64,000 bases of DNA from an uncultured Clostridia bacterium (GTDB lineage: Bacteria > Bacillota > Clostridia > TANB77 > CAG-508): contig CAKOUO010000007.1 of NCBI GenBank assembly GCA_934120645.1, forward strand, positions 1-64,000. The letters run 5' to 3'. A model generated the notes under the pieces. It saw only the letters and a list, made by a program, of their open reading frames with translations. It was not told the origin of the DNA and ran no database searches. Position numbers and translations under genes: made by a program. Numbering within the stretch: position 1 is the stretch's first letter; every line of letters starts with the position of its first letter. Below, in pieces: positions 1 through 8,621 of this stretch.

Positions 1-75
1 CACTTTAGCTCAGTTGGCCAGAGCACCGCACTTGTAATGCGGGGGTCCTCAGTTCGAATCTGAGAAGTGGCTCCA
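1..75 (+). tRNA. tRNA-Thr (TGT), first two bases cut off
   Basis: The cloverleaf is complete except for two bases at the 5' end: the 3' acceptor strand AAGTGGC needs a 5' GCCACTT and the window opens at CACTT. The anticodon loop CTTGTAA gives anticodon TGT (threonine). The T-arm is GGTTCGAATC-like, and CCA is encoded at 73-75. Confidence 0.95.
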
Positions 76-147
76 TATAAAAGGTCAGTAGTTTTGAATG
101 ATTTCTTAATTATTGGCTTTTTTATTTTATAAAAAGGAGGAAACTCT

Positions 148-876
148 ATGAATAAAATAGTAATAGTAACAGGAGCTTCTAGGGGAATTGGTAGAGAAAT
201 TACAAGAGTATTAGCAAATAAAAATTACACAGTAATTGCAAATTACAATAAATCAGAACAAGAAGTAAAAGCTTTACAAGAAGAACTTTTAAAGGAAAAT
301 AAAAAAATAGATATATTTAAAGCAGATGTTTCAAAAAGAGAAGAAGCAAAAGAATTAGTTAAATATACAATAGAGAATTACGGAAAAATAGATGTATTAA
401 TAAATAATGCGGGAATATCTCAATTTAAGGAATTTACACAAATAACAGATAATGATTGGAATAATATGATTAATACTAATTTAAATTCTGTATTTTATAT
501 GACACAAGAAGTTGTAAATAATATGATACATAATAAAAAAGGATGTATTATAAATATATCATCAATATGGGGATTAACCGGAAGTTCGTGTGAAACACAT
601 TATAGTGTAAGCAAAGCGGGAGTAGATGCACTTACAAAATCTTTAGCTAAAGAGTTAGGACCATCTAATATAAGAGTTAATTCTATAGCACCTGGAATAA
701 TAGATACAGATATGAATAAAAATTTATCTGATACAGATATAGAAAATATAAAAAAAGAAATACCTCTTGAAAAAATAGGAAAAACAAACGATATTGCAAA
801 ATGCGTAGAATGGATAATAGAAGATGAATATACAACAGGACAAGTAATATCAATAAATGGAGGATGGTTAATATAA
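148..876 (+). CDS. fabG: 3-oxoacyl-ACP reductase-like short-chain dehydrogenase
   Basis: This is a classical short-chain dehydrogenase/reductase of 242 residues, the usual length for FabG, which reduces 3-oxoacyl-ACP with NADPH in fatty-acid elongation. Visible motifs are the TGASRGIG nucleotide-binding loop near residues 8-15, NNAG near 88, and the catalytic Ser with YSVSK (Tyr/Lys) near 152-156; the C-terminal GGW is also typical. The start is set by AAAAAGGAGG a few bases upstream of ATG 148. It stands alone between tRNA-Thr and a strong terminator, with no other fatty-acid genes nearby, so a different carbonyl substrate is possible. The family is certain; the exact substrate is inferred. 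Confidence 0.85.
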   Translation: MNKIVIVTGASRGIGREITRVLANKNYTVIANYNKSEQEVKALQEELLKENKKIDIFKADVSKREEAKELVKYTIENYGKIDVLINNAGISQFKEFTQITDNDWNNMINTNLNSVFYMTQEVVNNMIHNKKGCIINISSIWGLTGSSCETHYSVSKAGVDALTKSLAKELGPSNIRVNSIAPGIIDTDMNKNLSDTDIENIKKEIPLEKIGKTNDIAKCVEWIIEDEYTTGQVISINGGWLI

Positions 877-909
877 AAAAAGCATATTTAAAAATATGCT
901 TTTTTTTTA
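877..909 (+). terminator. Rho-independent terminator after fabG, probably bidirectional
   Basis: A stem AGCATATTT/AAATATGCT at 881-900 is followed by nine T residues and preceded by an A-run. It can serve both fabG and the convergent gene at 912-1379. Confidence 0.85.
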
Positions 910-911
910 TA

Positions 912-1379
912 TTAATTTTCTTTTACTTTTTTTCTATAATTTCCAGAAATTATTTTTGGAAAATATGTTATTATTTTATATACTGCTAAACGAATTTTTT
1001 TACTCCATAAATATGATTTTCTTAATTTTCTTGCACTTCCTAAAGAAACAGGTTCATCATCTAGAACAATTAATTCATTTTGCTTTTTTTCTAAATTAAA
1101 AATATAATTTTTTCCATCGTTATTATCCCATTCATCATTTCCATTTTTAAAACAGAAATTAAATGTTTCACCTTCACATAAAAATATTTCTGCTTGAAAG
1201 CCAAGTTCTGTTTTTTCCATTTTAATATCATTTAAATTGTCCCAATTAAGACCAAAACCATAATGAATAAAAACTTCTTCAGAATTGTCCTGAAAAAATT
1301 TTCCTGTATATGATATTTTTACATTACTATTTTCAACTAATTTATCGGTATTAAAAAAAATATTTTTTGTTAATTCCAT
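912..1379 (-). CDS. Small cytoplasmic carbohydrate-binding (CBM25/53-like) protein
   Basis: This 155-residue protein has one beta-rich domain (about residues 15-105) with the pattern of starch-binding modules of the CBM25/CBM53 type: an IHYGFGLNWDN stretch and a later NDEWDNNDGKNY stretch in which Trp and Asn line the glucan site. There is no signal peptide and no catalytic domain, so it probably acts inside the cell, perhaps on glycogen or related glucans. The C-terminal about 45 residues are basic (RKLRKSYLWSKK-type) and not part of the module. Start ATG 1379 follows AAGGAGAG on the minus strand. It is convergent with fabG. The domain call is from motif recognition; the function is inferred. 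Confidence 0.65.
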   Translation of the reverse strand: MELTKNIFFNTDKLVENSNVKISYTGKFFQDNSEEVFIHYGFGLNWDNLNDIKMEKTELGFQAEIFLCEGETFNFCFKNGNDEWDNNDGKNYIFNLEKKQNELIVLDDEPVSLGSARKLRKSYLWSKKIRLAVYKIITYFPKIISGNYRKKVKEN

Positions 1380-1560
1380 TTTGACTCTCTCCTTATTTAT
1401 CTTTTGCTGACAGTATTATATTATTAAATTTTTGAATATTCAAGTGTTTTTTGAAATTTTTTTAGAAATTTTGTCTTTTTTTATAATAAGGTAATATAAA
1501 AAATAGATGAACATATTATTAAATAAGAAGAAAATAAGATTTATAATAAAAATAAGAATC

Positions 1561-1589
1561 TTGTCAAAAAAAATATAATATGGTAATAT
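1561..1589 (+). promoter_or_regulatory. Sigma-A-type promoter for the VanW gene
   Basis: TTGTCA at 1561-1566 and TAATAT at 1584-1589 are separated by 17 bp, with a TG (extended -10) just before the -10 box. The ribosome binding site and ATG 1619 follow at the expected distance. Confidence 0.5.
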
Positions 1590-1618
1590 TAATTAAAGAA
1601 ATTTAAAGGAGAGAACTT

Positions 1619-3196
1619 ATGAAAAAAACTGATAATAGAAAATTAATAACAATAATTGTTACAGTTTTAATATTTTTTTTAGTTGCTCTTGTTTTTTCAA
1701 CAATATTTGCTCTTATTAATATAAATAATTCAAATATTACTAGTGGCGTAAAAATAGAAGGAATAGATGTTTCGGGATTAAGCAGAGAAGAAGCAAAAAA
1801 TAAAATTGAATTATTATATAATGAAAAAATAAAAAATGATATAACATTAAAATATGATGAGTATGAAGCAAATATAAACCCAGAACTAATAGAAACAAAT
1901 TATAATATAGAAGAAGCGATAGAAAAAGCAATTTCTGTTGGAAAAGATAATAATATATTTATAAATAATTATAATATTTTATTTGCACTAATTGGAAAGA
2001 AAAATATTAATGTAAATATGACAATAAATGAACAAACAGCAAAGCAAAAAATAGATGATATTGGAACAAATCTTCCAGGAGCTGTTGAAGAGTCAGATTA
2101 TTATATAAAAGAGGATAATTTAATTATAACAAAAGGTAAATCTGGAATAAAAATAAAAACAGAAGAGTTATTAGATAAAATAAAAGAAAGATTGAATAAT
2201 ATAAATAAAGATGAAAATTACATAGAAATTCCAGTAGAAACAAAAACACCAGATCAAATAGATATTGATAAGATTCATGAAGATATTTATAAAGAAGTGA
2301 AAGACGCATATTATACAAAAGATCCATTTACAATATATACTGAAGTTGAAGGTATAGATTTTGATGTAGAACAAGCAAGAGAAATATTAAATTCTGAAGA
2401 TAAAGATGAATATATTATAAAATTAAAAATAACAAAACCTAAGATTACAACAGCAGACATAGGTTCAGAAGCATTTCCAGATGTACTTGCAACTTTTACA
2501 ACAAGATATGATGCTAGCAATATAGATAGAACAAGTAATTTAAAATTGGCATGTGATAAATTAAATAATAAAGTTGTTCTAGCAGGTGAAACATTTTCAT
2601 ATAATCAAACTTTAGGTGAAAGAACAAAAGCTGCAGGATACAAAAATGCAAAAGTATATGAAAACGGAGAAGTTGTAGATGGAATAGGAGGAGGAATTTG
2701 TCAAGTTTCTTCAACATTATATAATGCAGTATTAATGTCAAATATGGAAGTTACAGAAAGAAGAAATCATCAATTTATAACATCATATTTACCAGCAGGA
2801 AGAGATGCAACAGTTGCATATGGATTAACAGACTTTAAATTTAAAAATACAAGAACATATGCTATTAAAATAAAAGCAGGTATTTCTAGTGGGGTTATAA
2901 CAATATCAATATATGGTATAAAAGAAAAAGAAGAATATACAACATCATTTGAAACCAAAACACTTTCAACTATACCATATACAGTAAAATATATAGAAGA
3001 TGCAACTCTTGATGTAGGAAAAGAAAATGTAAAACAAAAAGGTGCTAATGGAATTATTACAGAAACATATATAATAAAAAGTTTAAATGGTAAAATTGTA
3101 TCCAAGAAATTACTTTCAAAAGATACATATAGTGCAATGCAAAGAATTATATTAAAAGGAACAAAAGGATTGCCAGCAAATAATAAAGAAAAATAA
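1619..3196 (+). CDS. VanW family cell-envelope protein with peptidoglycan-binding-4 repeats
   Basis: This 525-residue protein has an N-terminal membrane anchor (about residues 9-33), then two repeats of the YoaR-type putative peptidoglycan-binding domain (one starting near GVKIEGIDVSGLSREEA), and a C-terminal VanW domain (about 290-410) with the GGGICQVSSTLYNAVL signature. A G5-like tail follows, ending near EKEEYTTSFET and later strands. VanW-domain proteins are common in Clostridia and are thought to act on the cell wall, but no reaction is proven. AAAGGAGAG sits just upstream of ATG 1619. It is a single-gene unit with its own promoter and terminator. Confidence 0.85.
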   Translation: MKKTDNRKLITIIVTVLIFFLVALVFSTIFALININNSNITSGVKIEGIDVSGLSREEAKNKIELLYNEKIKNDITLKYDEYEANINPELIETNYNIEEAIEKAISVGKDNNIFINNYNILFALIGKKNINVNMTINEQTAKQKIDDIGTNLPGAVEESDYYIKEDNLIITKGKSGIKIKTEELLDKIKERLNNINKDENYIEIPVETKTPDQIDIDKIHEDIYKEVKDAYYTKDPFTIYTEVEGIDFDVEQAREILNSEDKDEYIIKLKITKPKITTADIGSEAFPDVLATFTTRYDASNIDRTSNLKLACDKLNNKVVLAGETFSYNQTLGERTKAAGYKNAKVYENGEVVDGIGGGICQVSSTLYNAVLMSNMEVTERRNHQFITSYLPAGRDATVAYGLTDFKFKNTRTYAIKIKAGISSGVITISIYGIKEKEEYTTSFETKTLSTIPYTVKYIEDATLDVGKENVKQKGANGIITETYIIKSLNGKIVSKKLLSKDTYSAMQRIILKGTKGLPANNKEK

Positions 3197-3221
3197 GAAA
3201 TAACAAACAGTTCTATAAATT

Positions 3222-3256
3222 AAAAAAGCAAGATATATAAAATATCTTGCTTTTTT
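3222..3256 (+). terminator. Terminator between the VanW gene and tRNA-Lys
   Basis: The arms AGCAAGATAT and ATATCTTGCT (about 3227-3251) are flanked by A- and T-runs. The palindrome can also end the tRNA-Lys transcript coming from the right. Confidence 0.85.
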
Positions 3257-3331
3257 GGTGCACCATCTCGGTTTCGAACCGAGGACCTTCAGATTAAGAG
3301 TCTGCTGCTCTACCAGCTGAGCTAATGGTGC
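3256..3331 (-). tRNA. tRNA-Lys (CTT)
   Basis: On the minus strand the acceptor GCACCAT pairs with ATGGTGC, the anticodon loop is CTCTTAA (anticodon CTT, lysine), the T-loop is GTTCGAA-like and CCA is encoded. It is 76 nt long. Confidence 0.95.
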
Positions 3332-3428
3332 ATAAATGACTTTTTAAATTATATTACCTTTTAACAGGATTGTCAATACATTGACAAAAAAATTAAGTAT
3401 ATATTATGTAAATATTTTAATAAATAGG

Positions 3429-3457
3429 TTGACAATAATGGAATAAAAATGTAAAAT
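3429..3457 (+). promoter_or_regulatory. Sigma-A promoter for corA
   Basis: Perfect TTGACA at 3429-3434 and TAAAAT at 3452-3457 with 17-bp spacing, about 40 bp upstream of the chosen start. Confidence 0.65.
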
Positions 3458-3494
3458 AAAGTATGATGAAAAAATAAAGAAGGTGGGTGTTAAC

Positions 3495-4445
3495 ATGATA
3501 AAAATATATAATACAGATTTAGAAACAAATGCATTTAATGAAATTAAAGAATTTAAAAAAGGAAGTTGGATAAACCTCGTGAACCCATCGGAAAATGAAA
3601 TAAAAAAGGTATGTGAAAATGTTAACATACAAGAAGACTTTATAAGAGATGCATTAGATTTTGAGGAAAAAGCTAGAATTGATAGTGAAGAAGATGATGG
3701 AACAACATTATTTGTTGTTGATGTTCCAATTATAGAAAAAAATGAAGAAAATGATGTATATACTACAATGCCATTAGGAATGATAGTAGTAAGAGATGAT
3801 TTTTTTATAACTGTTTCTTTAAGAAAAAATAAAGTAATAGAAGATTTTGAAAAACGAAAAATAAAAAATTTTCAAACATATAAAAAATCAAAATTAATAT
3901 TTCAAATATTATATTTAAATTCTTCATATTATTTAGCTTATTTAAAGCAAATTAATAAAGAAACTGAAATTGCAGAATATATATTAAAAAATTCAATGAA
4001 AAATAAAGAGTTATTAAAATTATTAAGTTTAGAAAAGAGTTTGGTATATTTTACAACATCTTTAAAATCAAATGAACTTGTAATGGAAAAAACAATGAGG
4101 GGAAAAATAATAAAATTATATGAAGAAGATGAAGATATACTAGAAGATGCAATTACAGAAAATAGACAGGCAATAGAGATGGCAAAAATATATAGTGATA
4201 TTTTAAATGGAACTATGGAAGCATATGCTTCTATTATTTCTAACAATCTAAATGGTGTAATGAAATTTTTAACATCAATAACAATAGTATTAGCAATACC
4301 AACAATGATTTCAAGCTTTTGGGGAATGAATGTAAATTTACCATTTTCAAACAGTAATTTTGGATTTCCAATTATGATATTCATCTCAGTAATATTAACA
4401 CTTATTGTTGCTTGGTGGCTAAAGAAAAAGGATATGTTTAATTAA
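3495..4445 (+). CDS. corA: CorA family magnesium/divalent cation transporter
   Basis: This is a 316-residue inner-membrane CorA-type channel for Mg2+ or other divalent cations. It has a long acidic, helical cytoplasmic part, then two C-terminal membrane helices; the first ends in the family signature GMN (SSFWGMNVNLPF near 280) and the protein ends with the usual basic tail WWLKKKDMF. An upstream in-frame GTG exists at 3483, but it overlaps the GAAGGTGG ribosome binding site, so ATG 3495 is the better start. It is monocistronic, between its own promoter and a hairpin terminator. Some members carry Co2+ or Zn2+, so the ion is not certain. Confidence 0.9.
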   Translation: MIKIYNTDLETNAFNEIKEFKKGSWINLVNPSENEIKKVCENVNIQEDFIRDALDFEEKARIDSEEDDGTTLFVVDVPIIEKNEENDVYTTMPLGMIVVRDDFFITVSLRKNKVIEDFEKRKIKNFQTYKKSKLIFQILYLNSSYYLAYLKQINKETEIAEYILKNSMKNKELLKLLSLEKSLVYFTTSLKSNELVMEKTMRGKIIKLYEEDEDILEDAITENRQAIEMAKIYSDILNGTMEAYASIISNNLNGVMKFLTSITIVLAIPTMISSFWGMNVNLPFSNSNFGFPIMIFISVILTLIVAWWLKKKDMFN

Positions 4446-4473
4446 AGGAGAAACTAAAAAGTTTCTCCTTTTA
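4444..4473 (+). terminator. Terminator after corA
   Basis: AAAGGAGAAAC pairs with GTTTCTCCTTT around a short A-rich loop and overlaps the stop codon. Confidence 0.85.
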
Positions 4474-4654
4474 ATATTAATTATTTTTTAAGTTATTTTT
4501 TTGTTTTTTATTTCTTCTCATAAAATCATCCCTATTAAATATATTTATGTATAAAAAATATCATAAAAATAAAATATTTTCAATAAAAGGAATAAATAAA
4601 AATAAGTAGCATATAATATTAATGAAAAAATTAGAGAATTTAAGGAGGAGTTTT

Positions 4655-4846
4655 ATGAAAGTATTGGACAAGATTGCATTAGTTTTAATTATAATTGGTG
4701 CTATAAATTGGGGATTAGTAGGTATCTTTAATTTTAATTTAGTTGATACCATATTTGGAAATATGACAGTAATAACAAGAATTATTTATGCTTTAGTTGG
4801 TATTTCTGGATTATGGGGAATAAAATTATTATTTGATGATAAATAG
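4655..4846 (+). CDS. DUF378 (YuzA-like) small membrane protein
   Basis: This 63-residue protein has two membrane helices with the DUF378 pattern: LVIIGAINWGLVGIFNFNLV in general shape near residues 8-30, and LVGISGLWGIKLLF at the end. The frame is open farther upstream (from 4622), but the ribosome binding site TAAGGAGGAG at 4640-4650 points to ATG 4655. The family is widespread in Firmicutes and no function is established. It lies between two terminators and is probably transcribed alone. Confidence 0.85.
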   Translation: MKVLDKIALVLIIIGAINWGLVGIFNFNLVDTIFGNMTVITRIIYALVGISGLWGIKLLFDDK

Positions 4847-4860
4847 AAAAATAAATTTTC

Positions 4861-4890
4861 TCTAGTATGTTAACATACTAGAGTTTTTTT
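4861..4890 (+). terminator. Terminator after the DUF378 gene
   Basis: CTAGTATGTT pairs with AACATACTAG and is followed by GAG and eight T residues. Confidence 0.85.
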
Positions 4891-4909
4891 TATAAAATAC
4901 AATAAAAAA

Positions 4910-4938
4910 TTGAAAATATCTATTAAAAATGATATACT
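4910..4938 (+). promoter_or_regulatory. Sigma-A promoter for the L,D-transpeptidase operon
   Basis: TTGAAA at 4910-4915 and TATACT at 4933-4938 are 17 bp apart, about 29 bp upstream of ATG 4967. Confidence 0.55.
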
Positions 4939-4966
4939 AATATAAAAAAATGTATAAGGGGAAAAT

Positions 4967-5983
4967 ATGAAGAAGTTAAAATTAAAAAATAAAAAAATAT
5001 TATTAATAGTTGTAATTGCAATATTAGTATTACTTATAGCAGGGACAATAGTATACACAATATCAATATCAAAAAATAATAAAACAATTGAAACAATGGG
5101 AGAGATTATATATAATCAAGAACCAGAAAATAGTGTAGACAATAATGTAGTAGAAAACAATATAGATGAAACAAATCAAACAAATGATGTAAAGGAAGAA
5201 AATAAAGTTACAGAAGATAAAAATAGTACTGATTCAAAAAAGACAACATCTACAAAAGAAGAAGATAAATATTATATAAAAGTAAATAATGCTGCTAATG
5301 TTGTAACAATTTACACAAAAGATGCAAATGGAGATTATACAGTTCCTGTTAAAGCAATGGTTTGCTCAATAGGAACAGCAACACCAACAGGTGGAAAATA
5401 TAAATTAAATGGTACAAAACATAGATGGCATACATTATTTGGACATACTCCAGGAACATATGTATATGGACAATATACAACAGCAATTGTTGGAAATATT
5501 TTATTCCATTCAGTTCCATATACAAAGAAGGGTAATCCATCATCATTAGAATATTTAGAATATGATAAATTAGGAACTAAAGCATCTGCTGGATGTATTA
5601 GGTTAACAGTACAAGACGCAAAATGGATTTATAGTAATATATCTAAAGGAACAACTGTAGAGTTTTATTCAGATTCTAATCCAGGACCATTAGGAAAACC
5701 AAGTGCACAAAAAATATCAGGTAATGAGGCATGTAGAAATTGGGACCCAACAGACACAACACAAGGAAATCCATGGAGAAATAATACTAATAAAACTCAA
5801 AATACAAAAAGTGATACAAATAAAAAACAAGAAAATAAAACAATAAATAATGTGGAAAAAGATACAACAAAAAACAATAATAAAATAACAAATACAACTA
5901 CCGAAAAAAATAATATTGTAAATAATGTAGTAGAGAAAAATACCGTTAATAACATAAAAACAAATAATGTAAAAAGTAAATAG
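4967..5983 (+). CDS. L,D-transpeptidase (YkuD domain) with Asn-rich tail
   Basis: This 338-residue secreted or anchored enzyme is predicted to make 3-3 peptidoglycan cross-links. It has an N-terminal membrane segment (about 8-31), an acidic/Asn-rich linker, and a YkuD domain (about 105-235). The conserved His lies in ILFHSVPY and the catalytic Cys in ASAGCIRL, where the usual His before Gly-Cys is Ala. The last about 90 residues are a low-complexity Asn/Lys/Thr tail, probably wall-spanning. AAGGGG precedes ATG 4967. The next gene (ABC-F) starts 10 bp after the stop with its own ribosome binding site, so the two are probably co-transcribed. Confidence 0.85.
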   Translation: MKKLKLKNKKILLIVVIAILVLLIAGTIVYTISISKNNKTIETMGEIIYNQEPENSVDNNVVENNIDETNQTNDVKEENKVTEDKNSTDSKKTTSTKEEDKYYIKVNNAANVVTIYTKDANGDYTVPVKAMVCSIGTATPTGGKYKLNGTKHRWHTLFGHTPGTYVYGQYTTAIVGNILFHSVPYTKKGNPSSLEYLEYDKLGTKASAGCIRLTVQDAKWIYSNISKGTTVEFYSDSNPGPLGKPSAQKISGNEACRNWDPTDTTQGNPWRNNTNKTQNTKSDTNKKQENKTINNVEKDTTKNNNKITNTTTEKNNIVNNVVEKNTVNNIKTNNVKSK

Positions 5984-5993
5984 GAGGAAAGAG

Positions 5994-7577
5994 ATGTTAA
6001 GTGCAAATGGAGTAACAGTAAGATTTGGAAAAAGAGTACTGTTTGAAGATGTAAACATAAAATTTGGAAAAGGAAATTGCTACGGAATTATAGGTGCAAA
6101 TGGAGCTGGAAAATCAACATTTTTAAAAGTATTATCTGGAGAAATTGAACCAAGCAAGGGTGATGTAACACTAGAAAAAGGAGAAAGATTGTCAATATTA
6201 AAACAAGACCACTTTGCTTACGAAGAAAATACTGTTATAGATACAGTAATGATGGGTAATAAAGAATTATATGATATTATGAAAGAAAAAGAAGCAATAT
6301 ATGCAAAACCTGACTTTTCAGAAGAAGATGGGATGAAAGCTGCAAAATTAGAAGAAAGATTTGCGGAATTAGATGGATGGAATGCTGAATCAGATGCAGC
6401 AATGCTTTTAAATGATTTAGGAATTGTACCAGAAAATCATTATAAATATATGAAAGAAATAGAAGCAAGAGAAAAAGTAAAAGTATTACTTGCTCAAGCA
6501 TTATTTGGAAATCCAGATGTATTATTACTAGATGAGCCTACAAATGACTTGGATTTAAAAAGCATAAACTGGTTACAAGAATTTTTAATCAATTTTGAAA
6601 ATACAGTAATTGTAGTATCTCATGATAGATATTTTTTAAATAAGGTATGCACACATATTGCTGATGTTGACTTCGGAAAAATAAAAGTTTATCCTGGAAA
6701 TTACGATTTCTGGTATGAATCAAGCCAATTAGCTTTAAAACAAATGAGAGAGCAAAATAAAAAGAAAGAAGAAAAAATTAAAGAGTTACAAGACTTTATA
6801 GCAAGATTTAGTGCAAATGCTTCTAAATCAAAACAGGCAACATCAAGAAAGAAAACACTTGAAAAAATTGAATTAGATGAAATAAAACCATCAAATAGAA
6901 AATATCCATATGTAGATTTTAAACCAGATAGAGAACCAGGAAAAGAAATTTTACAGGTAAAGAATCTTTCAAAAACATATGAAGGGGTTAAAGTTTTAGA
7001 TAATATTTCTTTTACAGTTAAACAAGATGATAAAATTGCATTTTTGGCAGATAATGAAATAGCCAAAACTGTATTATTTCAAATAATAGCAGGAGAATTA
7101 GAACCAGATGAAGGTGAACTTGTATGGGGAACAACAATAACAAAATCATATTTCCCTAAAGATAATAACTATTTATTTGAAACAGATGAGAATATAACAG
7201 ATTGGTTAAGAAAATATTCAAAAGATCCAGATGAAACATATGTAAGAGGATTTTTAGGAAGAATGTTATTCTCAGGAGATGAAGCATTAAAGCAAGTAAA
7301 AGTTTTATCAGGTGGAGAAAAAGTAAGATGTGTTTTATCTAAAATGATGCTTTCTGGAGCTAACTTCTTAATATTTGATGAACCAACAAACCATTTGGAT
7401 ATGGAAAGTATTACATCTGTAAACGAAGGAATGAAAAAATTTATTGGAAATATTTTATTTACATCACATGACCATGAATTAACACAAACAGTTGCAAATA
7501 GAATTATTGATATTAAAGAAGATGGAAGTATTGTAGATAGAGAAGTTACATATAATGAATATTTAGGAGTAGAATAA
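5994..7577 (+). CDS. ABC-F family ATPase, YbiT type
   Basis: This 527-residue soluble twin-ATPase of the ABC-F class has no membrane helices; such proteins act on the ribosome. It aligns by eye with E. coli YbiT throughout, including the linker RFSANASKSKQATSRKK (about 263-279). Domain 1 has an intact P-loop (GANGAGKST, about 34-42) and Walker B LLLDEPTNDLD, but its signature is EAREKVK instead of LSGGQ. Domain 2 has an intact LSGGEKVR signature and IFDEPTNHLD, but its P-loop is replaced by ADNEIAKTV. One composite ATP site is therefore canonical and the other degenerate. TAGGAGGAAAG precedes ATG 5994. The role is inferred as translation-related. Confidence 0.9.
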   Translation: MLSANGVTVRFGKRVLFEDVNIKFGKGNCYGIIGANGAGKSTFLKVLSGEIEPSKGDVTLEKGERLSILKQDHFAYEENTVIDTVMMGNKELYDIMKEKEAIYAKPDFSEEDGMKAAKLEERFAELDGWNAESDAAMLLNDLGIVPENHYKYMKEIEAREKVKVLLAQALFGNPDVLLLDEPTNDLDLKSINWLQEFLINFENTVIVVSHDRYFLNKVCTHIADVDFGKIKVYPGNYDFWYESSQLALKQMREQNKKKEEKIKELQDFIARFSANASKSKQATSRKKTLEKIELDEIKPSNRKYPYVDFKPDREPGKEILQVKNLSKTYEGVKVLDNISFTVKQDDKIAFLADNEIAKTVLFQIIAGELEPDEGELVWGTTITKSYFPKDNNYLFETDENITDWLRKYSKDPDETYVRGFLGRMLFSGDEALKQVKVLSGGEKVRCVLSKMMLSGANFLIFDEPTNHLDMESITSVNEGMKKFIGNILFTSHDHELTQTVANRIIDIKEDGSIVDREVTYNEYLGVE

Positions 7578-7622
7578 AAAAATAAAAGCAGGTTACATTG
7601 TAGTAACCTGTTTTACTTTTAT
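7578..7622 (+). terminator. Bidirectional terminator between abcF and DUF975
   Basis: The arms AGCAGGTTAC and GTAACCTGTTTT are flanked by A and T runs between two convergent genes. Confidence 0.85.
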
Positions 7623-8410
7623 TATTCCTCAGTTGAGTTATCATCATTATCTGTTACGACTTCAACTTCAACATTTGAATTATCACCATTTACAAATTTA
7701 TAAAAAATTATAGTTGCAAATTGAATATAAGGAATTAGCCATAAGTAACCAATACCTAAAGTAAATGCTCCTAGAATAGCCCATCCAATAAAAGAAAATT
7801 GTAAACAGAATAATTTCCAACGATTTCCTTCCATTAATTCTTGACTTTTCAAAACAGCTTCTTTAGAAGTCATTTCAGGATTTTCAATTGCAATAATAAA
7901 AGATAATGGATAGTAATAAGATTTAGTAATAAACCAAATCGTTGATACTATTAAAAGTATAATACCAATAATTAGTAAAGCACTAAAACTTGAAGCTGCT
8001 GTTACTGAGTACATGTAAGTACCAATAGCGGCAATACTACCAAATGCTATTAATATATAAGAAATTATCATTAATATAATAGGTAATATTAATTTTAAAA
8101 TTGTTTGAAGAACAATTAGCCAAGATTTTCCAAAGTTACTAAAACCTAAAGATAGAAAATCAAAAGCCTTAATATCTTCTTTTTTAAATAATTTTAACAT
8201 TGAAAATATAAATCCAAATCCTAAAGGAATTTCAATAATTGTTGCTAATATTGAAAAAAGACCAGTTATAGAACTGTCATCTGGTAAAAGATTTTCAATG
8301 AAAGATATAATAAAGAAAATAATAAAATAAGCTAATGTTAAACAAGCAGCTTTACCCCAGTTACCTTTTAATTCATTACGAGCTTCTGCTCTAAAATTTG
8401 ATGAATTCAT
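7622..8410 (-). CDS. DUF975 family integral membrane protein
   Basis: This 262-residue protein has about six membrane helices. It opens with the family hallmark SNFRAEARNELKGNWGKAA, a short amphipathic segment before helix 1, and ends in an acidic cytoplasmic tail (VEVEVVTDNDDN). Members are common in Firmicutes and their function is unknown. Start ATG 8410 follows AAAGGGG on the minus strand. It is divergent from tex and convergent with the ABC-F gene. Confidence 0.8.
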   Translation of the reverse strand: MNSSNFRAEARNELKGNWGKAACLTLAYFIIFFIISFIENLLPDDSSITGLFSILATIIEIPLGFGFIFSMLKLFKKEDIKAFDFLSLGFSNFGKSWLIVLQTILKLILPIILMIISYILIAFGSIAAIGTYMYSVTAASSFSALLIIGIILLIVSTIWFITKSYYYPLSFIIAIENPEMTSKEAVLKSQELMEGNRWKLFCLQFSFIGWAILGAFTLGIGYLWLIPYIQFATIIFYKFVNGDNSNVEVEVVTDNDDNSTEE

Positions 8411-8507
8411 GATTTAATCCCCTTTCTTTTTTATATAAATTATGATATATTAAAAGACATGAAAAGTCAATTTTAAAAAGACAAAAAGAGACAAAAAATA
8501 AAAAATA

Positions 8508-8538
8508 TTGACTTTTAATATATAAAATTTGTTATAAT
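8508..8538 (+). promoter_or_regulatory. Probable promoter of tex
   Basis: TTGACT at 8508-8513 and TATAAT at 8533-8538; the spacing is 19 bp, slightly long. The ribosome-binding-like AAAGGAG at 8574-8580 lies downstream. Confidence 0.5.
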
Positions 8539-8621
8539 AAATATATTCTAAAAATAACAAAAAATTCTAAAAGAAAGGAGAAGTTATCAAATATAAAGAC
8601 AAAAAGATAACTAAAAAAGAA

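Noticed and set aside
4622..4654. Longer DUF378 product starting at 4622
   Set aside because: The extra 11 codons overlap the GGAGG ribosome binding site and do not resemble the family N-terminus.
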